Source: Caryophanales bacterium UBA2253 (lineage in GTDB: Bacteria > Bacillota_I > Bacilli_A > ML615J-28 > CAG-698). From it: a DNA stretch of 26,838 bases. The DNA is taken from the NCBI GenBank assembly GCA_002347755.1, contig DDXT01000052.1, positions 1 to 26,838 of the forward strand. The letters are read 5' to 3'. This document shows positions 15,284-23,400 of the stretch, one piece after another. Position 1 is the stretch's first letter. The number at the start of each line of letters is the position of its first letter. The translations under genes and the position numbers were made by a program. Under the pieces are notes generated by a model. It saw only the letters and a program-made list of their open reading frames with translations, was not told where the DNA came from and searched no databases.

Positions 15284-16795
15284 ATGAAGAAAAAGATTGT
15301 TTATGTCCCTTTGGACGAACGTCCCTGCAATTTGGATTTTCCCCAGGAGATCTTTAAGTTTAGCGATCTAGATATGGTTGTTCCCGGTCCGGAGATCCTG
15401 GGAGTCAAAAAAACCCCGGCGAATCATGAAGCCTTGGAAACGTTCCTGATTAAGGAAACCAAAGGTGCGGACGGGTTGGTCATTTCCGTGGACATGCTCA
15501 TTTACGGCGGAATCGTTCCGTCCCGTTTGCATCATCTCAATCAAGAAGAACTGGTTAAACGACTGGCATTTTTGGAAAAGATCCGATTTGGAAATCCCAA
15601 TCTTGTCATTTACGGATTTCAGCTGATCATGCGCTGTCCTCAGGGAAATTCCAGTGATGAAGAACCCGATTATTACAAAGAATGCGGCCGAGAGATCTTT
15701 TTGAGCGGCCATTATAAAAACAAGAAAGAACTTGGGATCATCACTCCGGATGAGGAAAAACAATATTCGAAACTGAAAATCAAAAAGGAATTCCTTTCCG
15801 ATTTTCTTACCCGCCGTCAGATCAACGTTTCAATGAACATCATGACTTTGGAATTGCTTGAAAAAGGTGTTTTTGATTTTCTCGTCATTCCTCAGGATGA
15901 TGCCAGCGAATATGGTTATACCGCCATTGATCAAGAACGGGTCCGGGATGTGATCCGGGCCAAGAGACTAATGCTCAAAGCTTACATGTATCCCGGAGCA
16001 GACGAAGTCGGGTGCATTTTGGTTACGCGGATGCTCAACCATTTTCACGGTCGCAAACCGGCCGTCTACGTTCGTTATCCTTCGCCGTCGACACCGTTTG
16101 TCATCCCTTGTTTGGAAGACCGTTACGTTGACGTGACCATAAAGTATCAAATCGCGGCAGCGGGAGGAATCACCGTTCCGTCCCTGGCCGATGCGGATTT
16201 GGTTTTGTTAGTCTTTTTGGGAGCCACGAAAATGCTTTTCCATCCGAACAATGTCCCGAGCCGGGACGTCGATGTTCTTTGCAATTTTTCGGAATCGGTG
16301 GTTTTTGCGCAGCATGCGATCGCCCAAGGATGCCCGGTCGGAGTGGCCGATCTGGTTTATTTGAACGGAGGATCCCTGGATTTGATCAACCATCTGGAAT
16401 CGGCGGGACTGACCATGAAAGTGGCGGCCTATTCCGGTTGGAACACTTCAAGCAATTCGCTGGGAACGACCATCAGTCAGGCAATGAATTACCTCTATTC
16501 CGGAAACACCGAATCTCATCAGGCGTTTTTGGCCAAACGATATCTCGAAGACGCGGGATACTGCGGCAGCGTTCGCGCCAAAGTGGCCGAAAGACTCAAA
16601 GAATACGGAATGGATTATTTTAACGTCAAAGAAAAAACCGGAATCGCCAGCCGGATGGTTTTTGAAGAATTGGAAAAGTTTGCGGCGGAACATCTTCCGA
16701 GCATATATGATAGTTTTGAGATAGACGATGTGAACTTGCCTTGGAAGCGGATGTTTGAAGTCGGCTTCACCGTCAGAAAGAAGGACCGAAAATGA
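15284..16795 (+). CDS. DUF4127 family protein (copy 2)
   Basis: A 503-residue protein with the DUF4127 marks: YVPLDERPCN (7-16), ISVDMLIYGGIVPSR (67-81), IPQDDASEYGYTA, YPGADEVGC, VRYPSPSTP, LEDRYVD, SGWNTSSNSLGTT and LPWKRMFE. It has no signal peptide and is probably cytosolic. The regular Asp, Glu, Arg and Asn motifs at strand-like ends suggest an enzyme with an alpha/beta fold (inference; the family has no assigned function). It starts three bases after the stop codon of paralogue B and ends in an ATGA overlap with the phosphodiester glycosidase gene, so it is firmly part of this operon. Confidence 0.88.
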   Translation: MKKKIVYVPLDERPCNLDFPQEIFKFSDLDMVVPGPEILGVKKTPANHEALETFLIKETKGADGLVISVDMLIYGGIVPSRLHHLNQEELVKRLAFLEKIRFGNPNLVIYGFQLIMRCPQGNSSDEEPDYYKECGREIFLSGHYKNKKELGIITPDEEKQYSKLKIKKEFLSDFLTRRQINVSMNIMTLELLEKGVFDFLVIPQDDASEYGYTAIDQERVRDVIRAKRLMLKAYMYPGADEVGCILVTRMLNHFHGRKPAVYVRYPSPSTPFVIPCLEDRYVDVTIKYQIAAAGGITVPSLADADLVLLVFLGATKMLFHPNNVPSRDVDVLCNFSESVVFAQHAIAQGCPVGVADLVYLNGGSLDLINHLESAGLTMKVAAYSGWNTSSNSLGTTISQAMNYLYSGNTESHQAFLAKRYLEDAGYCGSVRAKVAERLKEYGMDYFNVKEKTGIASRMVFEELEKFAAEHLPSIYDSFEIDDVNLPWKRMFEVGFTVRKKDRK

Positions 16796-18744
16796 AAAAA
16801 TCATTTCCGGTTTTTCTGCTTTGGCTTTTGTTGATTGCTTTGGCATCGGTCTTTTGTTCGGTCGGAGTAACTGCTCTGGACCTTTCCAAGACCGCGACGC
16901 TCAAATACGGCAGTCCGGCGGCCGGACTTTATTATGAAAATTTTTCCGCAACCACCGTCAACGACGCGGGAACCCCGGGAAGCCAAAACATCAGTTACGT
17001 GAAAAAAGCCGCGGCCGCCCCGGTCAAAATCGTGGTTTGGAGCAAACTGGGGGAATCCGGGATCATGGGAAGCAATGTCATTGCGCTCGCCGAAGATTTC
17101 GAGGCGAGAAACCCCGGATACAAGGTGCTCGCGGGAATCAACGGCGATTACTACGATCCCCCGACCAAGACCCCCGTCAATGCGCTGGTTCAAAACGGCG
17201 ACGTGGTCAAACCGACCAACTTTTCTCTGCCCCGATATTTTTCGGTCGGATTCGCGGATTCAGGAACCGCCCTCATTACTTCCAAAGCCAATGTCTTGGA
17301 AAGCCAATATTGTTTAAGCATTTACGATTCCGCGAAAAAGCGGATCCAACGGGAAACGGCTTTGAACGGGATCAATGTTTTCCCGAGTTCCGGAAAAACT
17401 TCGATCTATTATCAAAACTCGTATCCTTATGTAGTCAGCGGCGCTCATTATTTTAGAGTCGATCATCTGGACATCAGGTTGAATTACGGGACGCTTCTTT
17501 TGAAAGGACAAGTCACCGGCGAGACGGCCGATACCGCGGCTTTGGACAATCAGCTTGTCATCGTGACTTATGACGAAGCCATCATCGCGCTTCTGGAAAC
17601 CAATCCCTATGTCCGGGTTCAGAAAAACCTGAAAGGCGATAACAACGGTTATGACAACATCATCGGTGTCGGCAGTCAAACATTGAAAGACAATGCCATA
17701 TTGGGATTTGAAGAGATTGGCGATCAAAGCGTCAGTTTTGCCAGCACCCGGTCCCCAAGATCCGCCATCGGCTTTACGGCGGAAGGCGATTTTGTCATGG
17801 CCGCCATTGACGGACGCCAGACCGGAATGTCCGGAGCGGATCTCCGGGAAGAAGCCTTCGTCATGCAATCCTTGGGCTGCACTTCGGCTTTCAATTTTGA
17901 CGGCGGCGGGTCGACCCAGCTGATGGTTCGCGAAAACGACCAGTTGGTGATGCTTAACTCACCTTCGGAAACTTACCGGAACAATGCCAACGGAGTGCTT
18001 TTGGTTCAGGCGGATGTTGATGTCGCCGCTGCCTTTTCGAATTTTACCGCCACCGGAGTTGATCTGGCCTATGAACTTTCGCCCGCTTCGGGAGTGACCG
18101 TGACTGATGTCAGCGTCTATTTGAACGAACAGAAGACCGAAGTTTCGGGAACGTCCTTTTCCCTGGATGGTTTGATCAACTCCGGTATCAATTACATTTC
18201 TTTGGAAGTCACTTATCAAAAGAATGACGAGACCATGACCCGAACTTTTCTTTCCAAACGAATCAATCTCGCCAATTACGGTTTCTCGGAAACCCCGGTG
18301 AAGGCCAAACCTTCGGGGTTTACTGTCGAATTTATAAAGGATGAAGCACTAAACGGATTTTCCGCGATCGTCAATTTTGATGATCCCGATGCCACTTTTC
18401 ACAAGCTCTACCTGGTTCATGACGGCATCAAAGAAATCGCCATCAAGGACTATCGCGGTTATGTCTGCGATTTCATGAATGTCAGCGATCCGACCGATTT
18501 TTCTTTTGAAATCGAATTTTATTATCGTTTGAATACGATCAATCCCGTCGGCGAAACCTATCCCGAAATCTTTGTCTATCGCTATGAATCGGAACCAGAA
18601 CCGGAGCCAGAACCGGAACCCGAACCGGAGCCGGAACCTGAACCGGAAAAAGCCGGCTGCTTTAGAAACGGAACCATCCCGTGGGGATACCTTCTATCGC
18701 TGGTCGGAGCGATCTTTTGGCGGCGAAAACGAGGCCAAAATTGA
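16792..18744 (+). CDS. Secreted phosphodiester glycosidase (NAGPA family) with surface-sorting tail
   Basis: A 650-residue protein with a signal peptide of about 29 residues. It belongs to the NAGPA-type phosphodiester glycosidases (PF09992), whose animal member removes GlcNAc from a GlcNAc-1-phosphodiester. Visible marks are AGINGDYYD (about 112-120), SPRSAIGFTAEGDF (about 322-335), AAIDGRQTGMSG and FNFDGGGSTQLM with Asp370 and Gly371-373, followed by NNANGVLL. Residues about 420-595 are beta-rich and may be binding modules. Nine and a half Glu-Pro repeats (601-619) lead to Gly-Cys623, a hydrophobic helix and RRKRGQN, like the GHL10 protein at 12081. It probably cleaves sugar-1-phosphodiesters in an extracellular polymer. 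Its stop overlaps the TTG start of the next gene. Confidence 0.9.
   Translation: MKKSFPVFLLWLLLIALASVFCSVGVTALDLSKTATLKYGSPAAGLYYENFSATTVNDAGTPGSQNISYVKKAAAAPVKIVVWSKLGESGIMGSNVIALAEDFEARNPGYKVLAGINGDYYDPPTKTPVNALVQNGDVVKPTNFSLPRYFSVGFADSGTALITSKANVLESQYCLSIYDSAKKRIQRETALNGINVFPSSGKTSIYYQNSYPYVVSGAHYFRVDHLDIRLNYGTLLLKGQVTGETADTAALDNQLVIVTYDEAIIALLETNPYVRVQKNLKGDNNGYDNIIGVGSQTLKDNAILGFEEIGDQSVSFASTRSPRSAIGFTAEGDFVMAAIDGRQTGMSGADLREEAFVMQSLGCTSAFNFDGGGSTQLMVRENDQLVMLNSPSETYRNNANGVLLVQADVDVAAAFSNFTATGVDLAYELSPASGVTVTDVSVYLNEQKTEVSGTSFSLDGLINSGINYISLEVTYQKNDETMTRTFLSKRINLANYGFSETPVKAKPSGFTVEFIKDEALNGFSAIVNFDDPDATFHKLYLVHDGIKEIAIKDYRGYVCDFMNVSDPTDFSFEIEFYYRLNTINPVGETYPEIFVYRYESEPEPEPEPEPEPEPEPEPEKAGCFRNGTIPWGYLLSLVGAIFWRRKRGQN
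18592..18648 (+). repeat. Hexanucleotide (Glu-Pro) repeat in the phosphodiester glycosidase gene
   Basis: 9.5 in-frame GAR-CCN copies, the same spacer type as at 14154-14228 but shorter, ending four codons before Cys623 (Lys-Ala-Gly lie between). Confidence 0.9.
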
Positions 18745-20282
18745 AGAAAATAATTTACATTCCTTTGGATGAACGTCCCTGCAATTATGAATTTCCGTAT
18801 AAAATGTTTGATCAAGGAGAAATCTCCGTCATCCGACCTCCGAAAGCCATGATGGGAAACATCGCCCTTCCCGCGGACATTTCCGGCTTGAGATCTTGGC
18901 TGCTGTCTGAAGCGGGGAATGCCCAAGGATTGGTCATTTCGATTGATGCGGTTGTTTACGGCGGACTCGTTCCGTCGCGGCTGCATCACGAAACCGTGGT
19001 CGACCTTTCCAAGCGACTGGATGTCTTAAAAGAAGTAAGAGCCATCAATCCGGAAATGACCATTTATGCATTTCATCTGATCATGCGATGTCCGACTTAC
19101 GATTCCAAAGAAATGGAACCGCCCTATTGCGCCGAATACGGAAAAAGCATCTTTCGCTATGGGTATCTTCGCGATTTAAAATCACTGGGGAAAATATCGC
19201 CGGAACAGGAAACCGAATTGGCAGGATTGAGCATCCCAGAAGAATTTCTGGATGATTTCCGGTCTCGGCGGGAAGTCAACCGGGAGATCAACATCCGCTG
19301 CCTGGAATTGGTAAAGGCCGGAGTCATCGATTTTCTGACCATTCCCCAAGATGATTCTTCGCAATACGGCTGGACGGCCGTCGATCAAAACCGAATTCGA
19401 AACATCATCAAATCGCAATCGCTGGTAAACAAAGTTTATATGTTCCCGGGAGCCGACGAAGCCGGATGCGTGCTGATGAGCCGGATGGCGGGAAAGCTTT
19501 TCCAAAAACAACCCAAAGTTTTCATTCGGTATCCCAGCCCGGCTTCGCCCACCGTCTTTCCGTCGGTCGAGGACCGTTATTTGGAGACGATGGTCAAATA
19601 TCAGGTGGCGGCGGCCGGCGGGATCACAGTCGAATCGCTATCGGAATGTGACGCGGTGCTTTTCGTCAACGCCCCCGCTGACCGGATCCTTTCCGCATTT
19701 GGGAATGAAAAACCCGGGCGAGGCATGACGGTTTTGAGAAATGTTCCCGAAGCGGCGGAATTTTTGGCATACGCGAAAAACACGCTCGGAAAAGAGATCA
19801 TCGTTGGCGACGTCACTTACGGAAACGGAAGCAAAATCGAAATCTACGACCTTTTGGTCGGAAATGGGCTGCTGCTTCAGATCGCCGGGTTCGGCGGCTG
19901 GAACACGATCTCCAATGCGATCGGCAGCGCGATTGCTCAGGGGTTTGCTTATTTGCAATTCGGACGGACCCAAAAGCATTTGGATTTTTTGGTCTCGCGA
20001 TATGTTGAAGACATCGGGTATTGCGGGTACGTTCGCCAACTGGTCATGAAAAATGTTTTGGCGAACCATCCGAAATACAACTATTACCATGTTGGGGAAC
20101 CGAACGGGGAGATTGCGCAGATCGTCAAGAAGGAACTGGATAAGTTCATTTCCGAAGCCATGAAAGAATTACGCGGAGTTGTGAAAATCACCAAATTGGA
20201 ATTGCCGTGGCGAAGAATGTACGAAATCGATTGTGACGCCGTTTTCACCGGTAAAACGTCGGAAAAAGCCAACCTTTCTTAA
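18741..20282 (+). CDS. DUF4127 family protein (copy 3), TTG start
   Basis: A 513-residue DUF4127 protein. The start is placed at TTG 18741: it gives LKKIIYIPLDERPCN, matching the N-terminus of copy 2; GAGG lies 6 bases upstream; and TTGA overlaps the stop codon of the preceding gene, like the ATGA overlaps elsewhere here. An ATG at 18681 would add 20 residues unlike any homologue in the window. Motifs: IYIPLDERPCN, ISIDAVVYGGLVPSR, IPQDDSSQYGWTA, FPGADEAGC, IRYPSPASP, VEDRYLE, GGWNTISNAIGSA and LPWRRMYE. Most similar to copy 2, so they probably arose by duplication. No signal peptide. Last gene of its operon, followed by a terminator. Function unknown. Confidence 0.85.
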   Translation: MKKIIYIPLDERPCNYEFPYKMFDQGEISVIRPPKAMMGNIALPADISGLRSWLLSEAGNAQGLVISIDAVVYGGLVPSRLHHETVVDLSKRLDVLKEVRAINPEMTIYAFHLIMRCPTYDSKEMEPPYCAEYGKSIFRYGYLRDLKSLGKISPEQETELAGLSIPEEFLDDFRSRREVNREINIRCLELVKAGVIDFLTIPQDDSSQYGWTAVDQNRIRNIIKSQSLVNKVYMFPGADEAGCVLMSRMAGKLFQKQPKVFIRYPSPASPTVFPSVEDRYLETMVKYQVAAAGGITVESLSECDAVLFVNAPADRILSAFGNEKPGRGMTVLRNVPEAAEFLAYAKNTLGKEIIVGDVTYGNGSKIEIYDLLVGNGLLLQIAGFGGWNTISNAIGSAIAQGFAYLQFGRTQKHLDFLVSRYVEDIGYCGYVRQLVMKNVLANHPKYNYYHVGEPNGEIAQIVKKELDKFISEAMKELRGVVKITKLELPWRRMYEIDCDAVFTGKTSEKANLS

Positions 20283-20304
20283 AATTTACCCGAATAAAAA
20301 AGGC

Positions 20305-20342
20305 AAAGAGTCTTGATTTTTCCGATCAGGACTTTTTAAATT
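20305..20342 (+). terminator. Rho-independent terminator after the surface-enzyme operon
   Basis: A 13-bp stem with two G-U pairs (AAAGAGTCTTGAT at 20305-20317, ATCAGGACTTTTT at 20325-20337), a 7-base loop and a T-rich tail. It separates the operon from the repeat-lipoprotein promoter. Confidence 0.8.
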
Positions 20343-20351
20343 TAACGTGGG

Positions 20352-20365
20352 TGTAAACCTTTTCA
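20352..20365 (+). promoter_or_regulatory. cre-like box upstream of the repeat-lipoprotein promoter
   Basis: TGTAAACCTTTTCA differs from the cre consensus only at the central G. It lies within GTG-R-GTGTAAAC-S-TT-Y-TCACG, shared with the box at 1763-1776. Here it is about 10 bases upstream of the -35 box, a position more typical of activation than of blocking. Confidence 0.5.
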
Positions 20366-20374
20366 CGATTTTAG

Positions 20375-20403
20375 TTGACTATACAAGTTTAGAGTTATAT
20401 AAT
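20375..20403 (+). promoter_or_regulatory. Sigma-A promoter of the repeat lipoprotein
   Basis: TTGACT (20375-20380), a 17-base spacer and a perfect TATAAT (20398-20403), the same layout as at 1722-1750. The -35 box begins TTGACTATACAA (20375-20386), which matches the operator TTGTATATACAA at 10 of 12 positions. Transcription should start near 20410. Confidence 0.88.
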
Positions 20404-20433
20404 GAGTTCAGCATTAGACAAAGGAGGACACTA

Positions 20434-23400
20434 ATGACAAACATGAAAAAATTTCTGTTTTTTGGATGTTTAATCGTTGTGGCCATATTGGTTGTAGGAT
20501 GTAAGGGCGATACCGTCGCTCCGGTTCTGGCCATTGAGGATCCAACGATTACCCATGTTGTAAATGCAGATGTCGATTTATTGCAAGGCATCACCGCAAC
20601 GGACAACACCGATTCCGCTGCCGACATCGTCATTGAAATTTCCGATTTTGGCGGATATGACAAAGATGTCGTCGGAAGTTATGATGTAACCGTCAAGGCA
20701 ACGGATAAGGCCGGAAACTCGGTTACCCAGACCATCACGGTCACGGTAACGGAAGCGCCGGTCGAAGATACCGTTGCGCCGGTGTTGACCATCGGGACCG
20801 CGAGCATCACCCATCAAACCAACGCCACCGTTGATTTGCTTGAAGATGTGACCGCTACCGATGACGTTGATGCGGCAGCTGACATCACCATTGAAGTCTC
20901 GGACTTTAACGGCTATGACAAGAGTATCGCGGGAACCTATGTCATTACCGTAAAAGCGACGGACCAGAGCGGCAATTTCGCCACCGGAACCATCACCGTG
21001 GTGGTGAAGAGCGACGTGTTGGCGCCGATGCTGACCAGCTCCGTTTCGGACGTTATCCACATCGCGGGAGAAACCGTTGATTTGACCAGAGGACTGGAAG
21101 GCGTTGACAACGTTGATGGCGTAAACGTCATTTTTACCGTTTCTGATCTTATGGCTTACAACAAAGAAGTACCTGGTGAATACACCATTGAGATCACCAT
21201 GTCCGACGCCGCGGGAAACGAAGCGGCTCCGTTTTCTCGCACAGTCATCGTCCAAGAGGGTTATGCCCGCGCGGAAATGACTTCGTTTGAGGGCGAAACC
21301 ATTCGTTACGAAGCATTGTACAATCCGCAAGTATTGAACGGAGTGACCGGAACCGGATATAACTCCGCTTATGACGGGCACTATGTCAACGTCCTTTCCA
21401 AAGAATATTTGGAATGGCTCCTGGCATATGCTCCGGAAAGAATTGGCTCGGGAATGGGTTGGAACGTCATCGCGGTAACCGATTCCTCGAACAAGATCGT
21501 TTATGTCCGCCACTGGAACAGCGGCGAGGCTTATAAAGACGAAAGCAACAATTTGGTGTCAATCCCGGCCGTTGATTGGTGCTCCGGAACCGTCCGGACT
21601 TGGACGGAGACCGTCGGGGAAGTTACCGTCGGAATGTCCAACGCCAAATACAGCGCCGGCGAAATGGGAATGATGATGGCCAACATCAACAAATGGGTCC
21701 CGGAAAACGGACACATCTTCATTTTCATGAACTGGACAACCATCGGCAAAGATGCGAGCAACAATGTCATCAGCATCGCCAACTCCGCGGACATGCCACG
21801 TTCAATGGGCGCCAGATACATTATGGCCAGCGATGAAAACGGCGACGACGTAATGGATTACGCTTTGGGCCGCGATTTGTTCATTTTGAATCCGGAACTG
21901 AGCGATCAGGACGTCAGAACTTCTTTTGACGCTGCCAATCCGTTCCCGATCATTTCGGTTCCAAGTTCCCGGTTCATTACCGCGAACGGCGCCTGGAAAA
22001 ACGATTACGTGAAGGTTGTCTACCTGAACGAACATGACGCATTGAATCCTTTTAATCCGCTTAGCGGAATCACCGCCGATGACGGAAAGGGAACCGACAT
22101 CACCGCGAATGTTACTTACAAGACGTATCGGTATCAGACCACCATGCTCGCTTATGGGCTGCAGACTTCGCTGCCGATCACCGATCCGCGTTGGGAAGAA
22201 AATCTCGGAGCGGAAAACACTTGGAAACTGGCGGACAATGAAGTAACCGTCGAGCAAGCGCTGAATCCGGTCAACGATGATTATTATTTCGTCGTTGAGT
22301 ACCAAGTCACTGCCAACGGGCACACTGACACGGCTTACCGTTTGATTCAGATCCAAGCCGAGACTCCGGATTACATCGAATTGTACGGACCGACCGATTC
22401 GGTTTTCGCCGAAACTTTGGGAATTCAACAAAGATTGGATATGAACCCGAACCTTTCCAACTTTGGAGCCATGAATGCGACGGAAAAAGGCATTCTTTAT
22501 ACGGCTAATTTCTTCAAAGCCCAGACCACTCTTCCGGTTCTGACCAAAGGCGTGGCTGTGGTATTGGATCCTTATTTCCGAGTCCAGCTGATCCGTGTTC
22601 TCAACGGTGCGGCTTTTGAAATGGACGCTACCGGAACCGCCAAGACAACCGAACTGACCTGGACTTCCGCTGACATGTTGGCGGGACTGGGCGCTTTGGT
22701 TCCGGCCGGCGGATACATCGTCATTTATCCGGAAGGATTGGACGGAGCCGTGCTTTTGAAAGCCATGAAAGCTTTCTATGATTACAGTTTTGTTGGGGGA
22801 GAAGTCACTGATGTTCTTCCTGCCAACGGCGGATCATCCGTCGAAATGATCATTAAAGAAGTCAAAGAAGTTTCAACCCTGATCGTTAACGACGTTGCTC
22901 CTTTGATTTCCGTCAATAACGCATCGGTCAACATTGCCGTCATTGAAAACAGCAAAGACGCGCTGGTATTCTCAAGCGCCGGCGGCGGAGCGGGATTCCG
23001 GCTCGATGTTGGCAAAGCTTATTACTTCACCAAAGCGCAATATGCAATTCTTGCGGCTAACGCCGAAGTCGTGGCATCATTCACGACCGGAAGTCCGAAC
23101 AAAGGAACGCCTTGGTTCCGTGACGGTGTCATCATCGTCGTCGATGCTGATGGCAAGTTTGTTCAGGCCCGGCTCATGACCACCAGCGCGGCGGCGGAAG
23201 TCAAAGCAGACGGAACCGTCATCTTCGGCAATGCGGCTTGCGTCGCCGGAACCGAAGCCGATAAAGCGGCCGCCGAAGCAACGGCTGCCGCCAACCTGAC
23301 TTGGGACTTGGTCATTCCTAACGCGGCCAACACCATCGCGCATGGCCCATTGGCGAACATCCAAACCGTCGTTCCTGACGGCGGAGCATTCTTCATTCTT

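Noticed and set aside
18681..18740. ATG at 18681 as start of the last DUF4127 gene
   Set aside because: It would add 20 residues unlike the other two copies and overlap the preceding gene by 64 bases, whereas TTG at 18741 has a GAGG and a TTGA overlap.
12081..20282. Reading TGA as Trp (Mycoplasma code)
   Set aside because: TGA lies exactly at gene ends in ATGA and TTGA overlaps, and all internal conserved Trp codons are TGG, so TGA is a stop here.
20578..21513. Minus-strand open frame of 311 codons opposite the Ig-like repeats
   Set aside because: Low-complexity translation, no ribosome binding site, and a repeat pattern that simply mirrors the Ig-like domains.
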